Shown one piece after another: positions 43,036 to 51,015 of a DNA stretch of 64,000 bases. Under the pieces are notes generated by a model. It did not search any database and was not told the origin of the DNA. It worked only from the letters and a program-made list of their open reading frames with translations. Position 1 is the stretch's first letter. Each line of letters starts with the position of its first letter. Location of the stretch: positions 48,749-112,748 of the forward strand of contig JAQBUI010000004.1 in NCBI GenBank assembly GCA_027624035.1, given 5' to 3'. The DNA comes from Pseudomonadota bacterium (GTDB lineage: Bacteria; Pseudomonadota; Gammaproteobacteria; Pseudomonadales; Azotimanducaceae). Both the position numbers and the translations under genes were made by a program.

Positions 43036-44174
43036 ATGACTGATACAGATACCGCGCAGCGGACTCCATTCGTACTGCATGAGCTCACGCCGCCGCGCTT
43101 TGATGCCGACGACGCCGCTGGCATCAAGGCGCAGTTAGACCAGGAGGGCTTTGCCTGTATTGCGGACTGCCTGAACCTGGAGGAACTGGATCATGCACGC
43201 GACCTGCTGTGGAATCACCTGGAGGGCACCGAGTGCCCGCAAATGACCCAGGGCGACCGGTGGGATGGAAGCGGGACGACGTCAGCTCATGGGTGCATGG
43301 CCACGGTGATGGCTTGATGACATCTACCTGCCATTGTGACTCAATGTGGTTCGCACGTACGCGGCCAGGGGTCATTGCCGGGTTTCGGGCCGCGTACCAG
43401 GAACAGGACCTCACCGCCGCATTCGACCGCATGTCCATCAACCTTCCCACCGCAACCAGGAACGAAGGCGTCCTGCAGCGTCTGCAGGCCACGAACCACC
43501 GCCACGGCCGACTGAACATGCAGGAACTGCACACTCACAAGAACTCATACTACGACGAGCGCAATGGCGCTCCCTTCACTGATTTCTACTCGATTGTCCC
43601 GCTGTGGGACATGAACCAGGGTACCGGGGCAACCGCCGTTGTGCCACGATCACACAAGCGAGTCCCCGAGATCCAGGCGTTGCGGGCGCGCAACTGGGTG
43701 GTAGACGAGAGCGTCGAGCCGCGCACCAAGGAGCAGTGGTGGGCGAGCCGAAAGTGGGTCGGCAACGGCACGCCGGATGAGGATGTTGAGCAGTACACAG
43801 ATCTCGGCCTGACCCCCTGGGTCACCAACATCAGAGCCGGGGATATGGTGATCTTTGATACCGCCTTATATCATGCGGGTTGCGCTGCCGCCGACCCTAC
43901 CGGGGCTTCAGGCAATGGCACCGACCAGTTGCTGAGGGCAATCTACATCATGGGCATGACCCCCACCCGGCTCAAGACACAAAGGGAACTGCAGGCAAGA
44001 CGGCTTGCCTATGAACTCGACCTGCCATGGTATCCCGACCACGACCATCAGAAGATCACCGAGCAGGTCTTTGTTCAACACACCAGCCAGGGGGGTAACG
44101 TACAGAGCGTGCGTCACTTCCACGAGGCCCCGCCGGAAATCCAGCGACTGATCGACCCCACCGTCACATATTAG
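43036..44174 (+). pseudogene. Phytanoyl-CoA dioxygenase (PhyH) family gene with a frameshift
   Basis: A PhyH-type oxygenase gene split into two frames. The first frame runs from the ATG at 43036 (GGAAGGA upstream) through DQEGFACIADCLNLEELDHAR to about residue 75. The second resumes with VGWKRDDVSSWVHGHGDG and runs to the stop at 44174, including MQELHTHKNSYYDERNG, FYSIVPLWDMNQGTGATAVV and the distal His in DTALYHAGC. A single missing C in the run GACCGG (about 43258) would restore GDPVGWKR. It is either a true frameshift mutation or a sequencing error. If intact it would be about 379 residues. Confidence 0.8.
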
Positions 44175-44214
44175 TCAAAAATTAGGAAAATTAGGGTCAG
44201 AGTCGAATTCTATG
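44172..44214. repeat. AT-rich short repeat resembling sequence near REP-associated transposases
   Basis: AAAAATTAGG, AAAATTAGGG and TCAGAGTCGAATTC follow each other. A related phrase, GTCAAAAATTAGGGTGAATTC, occurs at about 29600-29620. From memory, AATTAGGGTCAGAGT-like strings often border IS200-like/REP-associated tyrosine transposase genes in gammaproteobacteria. No transposase is present here, so at most it is a footprint. Confidence 0.35.
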
Positions 44215-44273
44215 CCGTCCGGAAAACTACCTCACGACCACGGCATTCCTCGCACGGGCACACTCAGGGCTGG
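44214..44273 (+). repeat. Dispersed repeat locus C (partial unit)
   Basis: A shortened copy: GCCGTCCGGAAAACTACC, CACGACCACGGCATTCC, then CGGGCACACTCAGGGCTGG. It lacks the left ATGGAAGTTCC block. It lies in the 342-base gap 44175-44516 after the frameshifted PhyH gene. Confidence 0.65.
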
Positions 44274-44346
44274 TGTACCTAACCGACTACAGGGGCACCT
44301 TGTGAAGAGCGACAGAGGCGTACTCGAATAATGACCACTCGTCCTG

Positions 44347-44511
44347 TCAAGCAGGTAGAGCCTCAATCACTATGGCTACCTGCAGAACGTCAAGCCGATT
44401 TGACACTGGCCTCTGCGGTCCGTCACGCCATGGAGTGACTCCTTGCACCTTGATCCGTTTGCCCCATTTTCTGGGAACTTGAATCTCGAAGGCAACCCGG
44501 CCTCCATACAC
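44347..44511 (-). CDS. Possible small protein or gene remnant
   Basis: A 54-codon frame with GTG start, opening just after the end of the carboxylesterase gene. Its composition is protein-like (VAFEIQVPRKWGKRIKVQGV, TPWRDGPQRP). I do not recognise it. It may be a remnant of a gene disrupted by the repeat elements alongside. Confidence 0.25.
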   Translation of the reverse strand: MYGGRVAFEIQVPRKWGKRIKVQGVTPWRDGPQRPVSNRLDVLQVAIVIEALPA

Positions 44512-44516
44512 TACGA

Positions 44517-46073
44517 TCAGTCAATCATTGCCAGTTGCCGATCGATCCCTTTCATCACGACGTCGTATTTACGCGCCCGGGACACCGGCGACATGCCGAC
44601 ATGAGTGCCCAGTTCCATCAACTGGTCGGCATTGCTGTCGAAGGACTCCCATCGAGGCAATCCATCACCGTTGGGGTCGCCACTTGTGGCGAAATTAACC
44701 CAGAACTGCATCATCGTCGCTGAGAGTTTCCTGTCCGCATCGCGAGACAGCGGCGCCAACATGTCGTCGCCGAAAACGTACGCGATCTCCATGGCATGAA
44801 AGGAACCGAGCCTGCCCTGGGAATCTCCTTCAGGTGTCTGGGTAAAAAAGTACGGATAGCAGCGCCTGCCCTGCTCCGACATCGCCTGGGCAACCGCTCG
44901 GGTCGGGGCGCCAAAGAGCGAGTCGCCGCACATCTGCTTGGAGGACTCGATCATCTCCTCCCGGGAGGTGGCGGGGTACAGTTCCAGGGCCTCGTCCGCA
45001 TCTTCTGCAAAGATGCGCCGAAACTCCGATGCATAAGTATCCACGTCCTGGCACAGCGTCATCTGTGCCATCGGTGCACCCCAGTACAGGGCAGAACCCT
45101 CATAGGCGTTGCTGCCGATCATGAGCGGGACATCGTTGTACTCACTCGAACGAAATGCAGAAAGTGGGTTCACCAACTGGCAGTAGCCGTCGACGATAAC
45201 ACCGGGGAGCGGAAATGATGCCGACCGGGAAATGATCTCCTCAGCGCCGACATCGCGCATCGCGGCCAGTTGCCCCGGTCCTGCGGGACAGCCGAGCATC
45301 TCGCCCAGCCTTACCCCTGTCTCGTGAGCAGAAAACCGTATTGCGCCGGGCCGATCCAGAAGCTGCGTTGCCTGCGCGCCAACGCCGCTCTGGGCGATGG
45401 CACGATGAATCAGCCCGCGACACAGGGGAGACGTCACCATGGCGCAAGTGGAGTGCCCTCCGGCACTCTCACCGAAGACGGTAACGTTGCCCGGATCACC
45501 GCCAAAGTTCGCGATGTTTCGCTGCACCCACTGCAGCGCAGCGACAGTGTCGAGCAAGCCCTGATTGCCTCGGCATCCTTCCACCGTCAGTTCCGGATGG
45601 GAAAGAAAGCCCAGCGGCCCGAGCCGGTAGTTAATGGTAACCAGCACGACACCCATGTCTGCCAGTTCCTGACCGGGATAGCCCGAACCGGTGCCGGTCT
45701 TGTGCGCACCGCCGTGGACCCAGAACAGCACAGGCATCCTGGCCGAAGGCTCGACCTTCGGCGTGAAGACATTCAGATAGAGGCAGTCTTCACTGTATTG
45801 AAACTCCCGTGCCGGCATTTCATAGCCCAGCGTCTTGCTGATGGTGTCTCGAAATCCGCCCTCACCGGCAATGATCTGGGGGGCGCTCGGCCCCACATCC
45901 GTCGCATCACGCACGCCCTCCCAGGCTGACGGCGGCTGCGGCTCACGCCACCGAAGGTCCCCTACCGGCGGTGCCGCATACGGAATGCCGCCAAAGTAGT
46001 GCACCTGCCGTCCACGTCGGCTGTCAATGGTCGTGCCCCTCAGAACACCGGTATCAATCGTTACTTCAGCCAT
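44517..46073 (-). CDS. Type-B carboxylesterase family protein
   Basis: A 518-residue carboxylesterase. IPYAAPPVGDLRWREPQPP, SEDCLYLNVFTP, the HGGA oxyanion variant (WVHGGAHKTG), the nucleophile in VFGESAGGHS, the Glu in SNAYEGSALYWG and the His in SFHAMEIAYVFG are all present. There is no signal peptide when the ATG at 46073 (AAGGAAAG upstream) is used, so it is probably cytoplasmic, unlike the larger paralogue at 37 kb. The longer upstream frame runs into repeat DNA. Confidence 0.9.
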   Translation of the reverse strand: MAEVTIDTGVLRGTTIDSRRGRQVHYFGGIPYAAPPVGDLRWREPQPPSAWEGVRDATDVGPSAPQIIAGEGGFRDTISKTLGYEMPAREFQYSEDCLYLNVFTPKVEPSARMPVLFWVHGGAHKTGTGSGYPGQELADMGVVLVTINYRLGPLGFLSHPELTVEGCRGNQGLLDTVAALQWVQRNIANFGGDPGNVTVFGESAGGHSTCAMVTSPLCRGLIHRAIAQSGVGAQATQLLDRPGAIRFSAHETGVRLGEMLGCPAGPGQLAAMRDVGAEEIISRSASFPLPGVIVDGYCQLVNPLSAFRSSEYNDVPLMIGSNAYEGSALYWGAPMAQMTLCQDVDTYASEFRRIFAEDADEALELYPATSREEMIESSKQMCGDSLFGAPTRAVAQAMSEQGRRCYPYFFTQTPEGDSQGRLGSFHAMEIAYVFGDDMLAPLSRDADRKLSATMMQFWVNFATSGDPNGDGLPRWESFDSNADQLMELGTHVGMSPVSRARKYDVVMKGIDRQLAMID

Positions 46074-46115
46074 GCATCTTTCCTTCCGGGAACCTTGTTC
46101 CGGCACAGTGTACCT

Positions 46116-46218
46116 TTCATAGAAGTCCACTGAAACGAGCTGCCAGCGTGAGCACCTCCCTGCACGACTACGGCATACCTGAGACCGGCACGCTCAAGGC
46201 TGGCATGGAAGTTCATTG
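46116..46218 (+). repeat. Dispersed repeat locus D
   Basis: One unit (46116-46204) with CACGACTACGGCATACCTG, then CCGGCACGCTCAAGGCTGGC, followed by the start of another (CATGGAAGTTCATTG). The 349-base gap 46074-46422 between divergent genes holds this repeat. The remainder shows an open but not gene-like frame and presumably the promoters. Confidence 0.7.
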
Positions 46219-46422
46219 ATACAAGGTGTCGGCGTCAGCACCTGGAGCGCTGAGCAGGGCCTTGACAGGTGGCACGGTGGGCGCGAAGATCAATTCGTGT
46301 TCGAAGGACACACCCTCGCTTGCGGAAAGGACCCAGTCCACCTTCACCTGGTATTAGCCCAAAGACACCCCACCTTCTTTCTGTCCGGTTCAGCAGGCGA
46401 CGGAGCAATGAAAGGAGGTTCT

Positions 46423-47229
46423 ATGAGCAGATCACTTCCCAAACGACCCAGCCTCGAACACCTGAAGCACGAGGCGAAGCGCATTCTTCGCTCGGTGAAG
46501 GCGTGCGAAGACACCGAGTTGGACCTGATTCGTCTCAATCCGAAGTTCAAAACGGCAACCGTGCAGCAGATCGCCGCGACCGTTACGCTGCTCGATGTCC
46601 AACTGGCGTTGGCGAGGGACTATGGCTGCAGCGGCTGGAAGGAGCTGAGGAGGCTTGTCGAGTCGAAAACCCCGGTCATGATGCCGCTGCGGCCGGTGCT
46701 GAAGATCGACTCTTATGACGAAGCCATCGAACACTATGTGAACTGGCTCGGTTTCAACCTGGACTGGGACTGGCGCATGGCACCGGGCGAGCCCACCATC
46801 GCGGCGCTGTCCTATGGTGATGTGAGTTTCACGCTGAATGAAGACGTCAGCACGCTGGGGCCTGTTGCCATTCACCTGGACGTCAGGAATCTGGAGGTGC
46901 TGGTGGAGGAGTGGAATGAGAAACGACCGGGTTCCGTGACCGTGAGAAGAGCCCCACCCTATGAGTTCCCGGAGGTGGTTGTGCCTGATCCCTTTGGCAA
47001 TGTGTTTTTCTTCGAGGGCAAGGATCAGTCAGCGTTCGCCAGGAAAATCGACGTCGTTAAGCCCAGGATGCGTGCCTACGTCCAGGCACAACTGGATGCC
47101 GGACGCGAACTGCCGACACCTGAAGAAGTTCGCGCAGTGGTGGGCCCGCCCCTCGGCGCCGCGATTGATGTGTTGAATGAGTTTCCGGGTTACGCTGAAG
47201 CGTATGCCCGGATCAAAAGAGAACCCTGA
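46423..47229 (+). CDS. Two-part protein: ankyrin-protein-like N-terminus and VOC/glyoxalase domain
   Basis: A 268-residue protein. The first 85 residues (RPSLEHLKHEAKRILRSVKA, LDVQLALARDYGCSGWKELRRLVE) resemble the N-terminal helical module found in front of ankyrin repeats in many bacterial proteins. Residues about 90-210 form a single glyoxalase-like module (PVLKIDSYDEAIEHYVNWLG, PFGNVFFFEGKD). The ATG at 46423 has a near-perfect AAAGGAGGT site. Function unknown. It is followed by the hydratase-like gene 31 bases later, on the same strand. Confidence 0.75.
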   Translation: MSRSLPKRPSLEHLKHEAKRILRSVKACEDTELDLIRLNPKFKTATVQQIAATVTLLDVQLALARDYGCSGWKELRRLVESKTPVMMPLRPVLKIDSYDEAIEHYVNWLGFNLDWDWRMAPGEPTIAALSYGDVSFTLNEDVSTLGPVAIHLDVRNLEVLVEEWNEKRPGSVTVRRAPPYEFPEVVVPDPFGNVFFFEGKDQSAFARKIDVVKPRMRAYVQAQLDAGRELPTPEEVRAVVGPPLGAAIDVLNEFPGYAEAYARIKREP

Positions 47230-47260
47230 ACCCACTGGGAACAACAAGGAAACCACCTCC

Positions 47261-48001
47261 ATGGAACTGATTGATCAGCTCTGGCAGGACATCAACCGCG
47301 GCACGCTCGACGGTCATTACCCAGAACTGGGTGTGCACGAAGGTCAGCGACTGCAGCTTGCCCTGTGCGACAGGTGGGCCGAGCAGGGGGAGGCCGTGGG
47401 TGGTTACAAGATCGGGCTGACCTCGGGCGCGGCCAGAAACTCCTTCGGGCCCGGGATTCGCCCCTTCGGCTATATTCTTAAGCGGCGCATCCTGACCAGT
47501 GGCGACTCCGTGCGGCTGTCCGACATCGGCAAAATGGGCATCGAGAACGAACTGGTGTTTCGAATCGGGGCGGATACCCGCACCGGCGAAGCCACACCCG
47601 AGAGCGCCAGAGCCATCGTTGACGGCGTGGCACCAGGGTTCGAGATCAACCAGATTCGCCTCACCACGCCCGCCTCCAACGGTATCCGGCTGGCGGAAAA
47701 CCTGACCCAGTGGGGCATTGTGGCTGGTGAATTCATCCACCCTGATCAGGACTACGAGTCGCTGTCCGTGTCGGTGGCGAAAGACGGTGAGACCATTGAA
47801 ACGGTTTCCGCCAGGGATCATATCGACGACCATTTCGTTTCCATCGCAAGGCTGATCAATCGCCTGCACCAGTTCGGTCGGGGTTTGACCAAAGGTGCGC
47901 TCGTCATCACCGGTTCCTATACGCGTCAGGCCGTGCGTGAGCCCGGCAGGTGGCGAGGTGACTTCGGCGCTCTTGGAAGCGTCGAACTGGAAGTCCAATG
48001 A
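47261..48001 (+). CDS. 2-keto-4-pentenoate hydratase-like (FAH fold) protein
   Basis: A 246-residue protein of the MhpD/2-hydroxypentadienoate hydratase group of the fumarylacetoacetate hydrolase fold. It shows YKIGLTSGAARNSFG near the N-terminus, MGIENELVFRIG (metal-site acidic pair) and LVITGSYTRQAVREPG near the C-terminus. These enzymes act late in meta-cleavage pathways of aromatic and steroid rings, but no other meta-cleavage gene is present here. The ATG at 47261 is chosen; the frame is open 28 codons further upstream within the previous gene. Confidence 0.83.
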   Translation: MELIDQLWQDINRGTLDGHYPELGVHEGQRLQLALCDRWAEQGEAVGGYKIGLTSGAARNSFGPGIRPFGYILKRRILTSGDSVRLSDIGKMGIENELVFRIGADTRTGEATPESARAIVDGVAPGFEINQIRLTTPASNGIRLAENLTQWGIVAGEFIHPDQDYESLSVSVAKDGETIETVSARDHIDDHFVSIARLINRLHQFGRGLTKGALVITGSYTRQAVREPGRWRGDFGALGSVELEVQ

Positions 48002-48191
48002 GACGCCTGGCTCATGCACGGCGGTGACCGCCAGAGCCTGACCTGACAGCGGCAATGCGCTTCAAGGCGTTCTGCAGGAGATGACAAGTCAGCCCCGAAT
48101 GTCCGGGAAACCCTGACCAGGGCTCTTTTCCTCCTGGCAGGGCAGCACGCCCAAAACAGGGTACAATCGGGCCGGTCAGACTGGAGGGTCA

Positions 48192-49157
48192 ATGAAAGTT
48201 CTTATTATTCCCGGGCTTACCTTGCCGAACGTCCCGGAGGCAGATCTGCTTCACCTCAGAAACCTCGTTGGCCACAACGGAGAGGTCATTGTCACCGATC
48301 ATCAGGATGCGCATCGCCATGCGGCCGATGCAGAGGTCATCCTGGGATTCGTCAATCGCGAGCTGTTTCAGGCAGCCCCCAGGCTGCGCTGGGTACAATC
48401 CATTTCATCCGGCGTGGACATGTTCTTTTACCCGGAGTTTGTCGCCAGCGATGTTGTGCTGACAAGCGAAAAGGGGCTGGTCGGAGAACACCTTGCAGAT
48501 CACGGCTTTGGCCTGCTGCTGATGCTCACGAGGCAACTGGCAACCGCCCTGCGCCACGGCGCCGACGGCTGGAATCATCGGCCCGAAATGCGCTTTGCCG
48601 AGATTGAACTGACCGGGGCGACATTCGGAATATTCGGTTTTGGCGGAACCGGCCGCGCCATGGCGAGACGAGCCGCTGCATTTGGGATGCGCTGCATCGC
48701 CGTCGACCGGGACGATGTGCCGCCCTCTTCCGAGGTCACGGACGTCTGGGGTCCGGACCGTTTCAATGAGCTTCTGTCCGAATCTGATGTAGTAAGCATC
48801 TGTTGCCCGCTCACTGATGAAACCAGGAACTGCTTTGACCATGATGCTTTTGCCCGGATGAAACCGGAGGCGTTTCTGATCAATGTGACTCGCGGCGAAG
48901 TGATGGATGAGCAAGCCCTTGTTTCAGCGCTGCAAACGGGCCAGATAAGGGGCGCTGGGCTCGACGTCGCGCCAAGGGAGCCATTGCCAGCGGATTCGCC
49001 ACTCTGGAGTATGCCCAACGTGGTCATGACCCCCCACACCGCGGGCGCCAGCCAGTTCCGGGTGCGGCGAAATATCGAACGCTTTACCAGCAATCTTCAG
49101 CGATTTCTGGATGGCGCCCCACTCGAAGGCATGGTCGACAAGAAGCTCGGCTACTAG
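48192..49157 (+). CDS. D-2-hydroxyacid dehydrogenase family protein
   Basis: A 321-residue NAD(P)-dependent dehydrogenase. The Rossmann motif GIFGFGGTGRAMARR, the catalytic Arg in INVTRGEVMDEQALVSAL, the Glu in GLDVAPREPLP and the His in TPHTAGAS are in the right order. The N-terminal substrate domain is short, as in the phosphoglycerate dehydrogenase-like, glyoxylate/hydroxypyruvate reductase group. GGAGG lies before the ATG. A 190-base gap separates it from the hydratase gene. Confidence 0.88.
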   Translation: MKVLIIPGLTLPNVPEADLLHLRNLVGHNGEVIVTDHQDAHRHAADAEVILGFVNRELFQAAPRLRWVQSISSGVDMFFYPEFVASDVVLTSEKGLVGEHLADHGFGLLLMLTRQLATALRHGADGWNHRPEMRFAEIELTGATFGIFGFGGTGRAMARRAAAFGMRCIAVDRDDVPPSSEVTDVWGPDRFNELLSESDVVSICCPLTDETRNCFDHDAFARMKPEAFLINVTRGEVMDEQALVSALQTGQIRGAGLDVAPREPLPADSPLWSMPNVVMTPHTAGASQFRVRRNIERFTSNLQRFLDGAPLEGMVDKKLGY

Positions 49158-49342
49158 AGACCCCCACCCTGGCTACGGCCCGTTTTGGGTCAGAATGTGC
49201 CATTCTGTGGGCCATGATGGACCACCCCCGACCCTTCAGTGCACACATCCGCGCCAGCACGCTGCGCCATGAAGATCGCCTCGATTAAAAATTCTCTATT
49301 TTTTCAATAACATAAGGATTTTGCAGGGCGGTCCCACAAGGT

Positions 49343-49357
49343 TGGCACCAGTATTGC
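49343..49357 (+). promoter_or_regulatory. Sigma-54 promoter
   Basis: TGGCAC and TTGC are spaced so that GG (49344-49345) and GC (49356-49357) are separated by exactly 10 bases, the invariant -24/-12 arrangement (TGGCACN5TTGC). Transcription would start near 49369. An AT-rich stretch lies upstream, suitable for bending to an activator. No protein gene follows on this strand before a convergent gene; a hairpin follows at 49442. Confidence 0.6.
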
Positions 49358-49368
49358 TTTACCTAATA

Positions 49369-49490
49369 CAAGATCACAACCAAGGAGAACGTTTCAAAAC
49401 TCTGGCGCAATGTATCCCCCTGCATTGTGTGAGAGGCAGAAGAAGGCGGCGGGGGTTCCTCCCTCTTCCCCTGCCGCCTTCAACCTCTTT
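49369..49490 (+). ncRNA. Candidate sigma-54-dependent small RNA
   Basis: The interval starts at the predicted sigma-54 start site and ends just after a strong hairpin, giving an RNA of about 120 bases. It contains a Shine-Dalgarno-like AAGGAG (49382-49387) with no start codon at a suitable distance. The only open frame (ATG at 49410) would encode a low-complexity peptide and runs through the hairpin. A regulatory RNA is therefore more likely than a gene. This is an inference from layout; the rest of the 433-base gap (49158-49590) shows nothing more. Confidence 0.4.
49442..49481 (+). terminator. Terminator-like hairpin
   Basis: GAAGGCGGC then GGGG pairs with CCCC, a bulged T, then GCCGCCTTC: 13 base pairs and a 13-base loop. 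The tail (AACCTCTTT) is only moderately T-rich, so it may work as an intrinsic terminator or as an RNA-stabilising stem. Confidence 0.5.
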
Positions 49491-49590
49491 CTGATCTCAC
49501 CGGGACGTCGTAATCCTCAGTCACCTCAACCCGCACACCAGTACCACAATCTTCGAGCCAGCAATCTCCGGGCTCTCAATTTTCAAGCTC

Positions 49591-50091
49591 TCAATTCTTA
49601 AGAAGGGCGCCATAGGCCGCTCTGGTCGCCACAAACCGTTCGAACGGAAATTTGATCGGAACGCCCTCGATGGCTGCGATCAACATCATCAGGTGGGCCT
49701 CCCAGCCGGCGCAGGATCGTGCGACATCCTCACCCTGCGGCACACCAAGGGTGAGTGTGAGACGGCAGCCATCGTCATTGGACTCCAGTTCGAAGCGAAG
49801 TGGCCGGTCGGGCTCGCCGGGGCTGCTCCAGGAATAGGCCAGAACACGACCCGGGTCGCATTCGGTGACGGTACTGTCGATGACGATGCCACTGTCCTGG
49901 AAGTCGAGTCGGGCAACTCCTCCGCAGCGAAGTTCAATCTCACCCGGCGCGAGCCAGTCCACAAAGCGCGCCGGGTCCGTCAGCATCTGCCAGACCGCTT
50001 CCACATTGTGGTCGAACTGCCGCGTCAGGGTGGCAGTGCAGTGGGTCTGCCCCCTGGTGATGGTGCCCAGTTCTTCGTTCTGATCGGCCAT
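49591..50091 (-). CDS. SRPBCC (AHSA1-like) domain protein
   Basis: A 166-residue START/Bet v1-like protein: LTRQFDHNVEAVWQMLTDPARFVDWLAPGE is the family opening, followed by RVLAYSWSSPGEPDRPLRFE and a C-terminal helix beginning CAGWEAHLMMLIAAIEG. Such proteins bind hydrophobic ligands or act as co-chaperone-like modules. The ATG at 50091 has GGAGCAGGAT. A 91-base gap separates it from the upstream SDR gene. Confidence 0.87.
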   Translation of the reverse strand: MADQNEELGTITRGQTHCTATLTRQFDHNVEAVWQMLTDPARFVDWLAPGEIELRCGGVARLDFQDSGIVIDSTVTECDPGRVLAYSWSSPGEPDRPLRFELESNDDGCRLTLTLGVPQGEDVARSCAGWEAHLMMLIAAIEGVPIKFPFERFVATRAAYGALLKN

Positions 50092-50182
50092 ATCCTGCTC
50101 CGCGCTCTGGTCAGTGATTCAGACAACAGGTTACTGCCGTCAGGGCCTGGACGCGTTGACCATCGTCAAAAGGGGTTCCCGA

Positions 50183-50974
50183 TCATCTCGTGCTGGTAGC
50201 GCCTCCGTCACAGGCGACCGTGATGCCCGTGAGGAAGCTGCCAGCCCTGGACGAAAAGAAGATGACCAGTCCGGCGGCATCCTCCATGGCGCCTGCCCGG
50301 CCCATCGGCTGACCCGCCAGCACCTGTTTGGTCATCTGCTCATCGGCGAACAGTGGTGCGGTCATCTTGGACTTGAACAGACCCGGCGCCATGACATTGA
50401 CGTTGATATTGTCGCCGAGCAGGTCTCGCGCCATCTGTACGCTGAGCTGGCCAAGACCGGCCTTGGCCGCGACATAGGAGTAGTTGCGCAGATTACTGGG
50501 CCGCAGACCGTTCACGGACGTGACGTTTACCACCGAAGCCCGATTGTCCGGTGAGGCACCCGCCCGCAGCAATGGCAGCAGCTTCTGAGTCAGGAAGAAC
50601 GGGCTCTTGACGTCCAGGTCCATCACCTTGTCCCAGGCCTTCTCATGAAACTTGTCGATGTCCTCACTCCAGGTCACGCCGGCGTTGTTCACCAGAATGT
50701 TGAGGTGAGGTTCGCGTTCGGCAATCTGATCGGCCAGCTTCTGGCAACCCTCAATCGTTGCGACATCGCCCGGAATGGCAATGCACTCACCGAACTCGGA
50801 CAGGCTTGCCTGGGTTTGTTCACAGGCGTCCTGCTTTCTGGAAGACACGTACACCCGCGCACCGGCCTTGACCAGGCCCTCGGCAATCATCAGGCCGATG
50901 CCTCGTGTCCCGCCCGTCACCAGTGCAACCTTGCCCCGTACCCCAAAGACATGCTCGTAGAAAGAATCGCTCAT
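50183..50974 (-). CDS. SDR family oxidoreductase, RhlG-like
   Basis: A 263-residue classical SDR. It has TGGTRGIG (20-27), NNAG (LVNNAGVTW), the Ser in NVTSVNG and YVAAK. The overall pattern (FGVRGKVALVTGG, INVNVMAPGLFKSKMT, TGITVACDGG) is close to the RhlG/beta-ketoacyl reductase-like group. AGGAAACACC precedes the ATG. It lies downstream of an MDR dehydrogenase gene (41 bases), and the two may be co-transcribed. Confidence 0.88.
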   Translation of the reverse strand: MSDSFYEHVFGVRGKVALVTGGTRGIGLMIAEGLVKAGARVYVSSRKQDACEQTQASLSEFGECIAIPGDVATIEGCQKLADQIAEREPHLNILVNNAGVTWSEDIDKFHEKAWDKVMDLDVKSPFFLTQKLLPLLRAGASPDNRASVVNVTSVNGLRPSNLRNYSYVAAKAGLGQLSVQMARDLLGDNINVNVMAPGLFKSKMTAPLFADEQMTKQVLAGQPMGRAGAMEDAAGLVIFFSSRAGSFLTGITVACDGGATSTR

Positions 50975-51015
50975 GGTGTTTCCTTTTTTTTGAAAGTGCG
51001 TTTTATAACCACCAA

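Noticed and set aside
46216..46422. Upstream extension of the VOC fusion gene
   Set aside because: The chosen ATG has AAAGGAGGT; the extension has no family match and starts within repeat DNA.
49410..49601. 63-codon frame across the terminator-like hairpin
   Set aside because: Its product is low complexity (LRASNLRALNFQALNS) and it runs through the hairpin, so it is not a likely gene.
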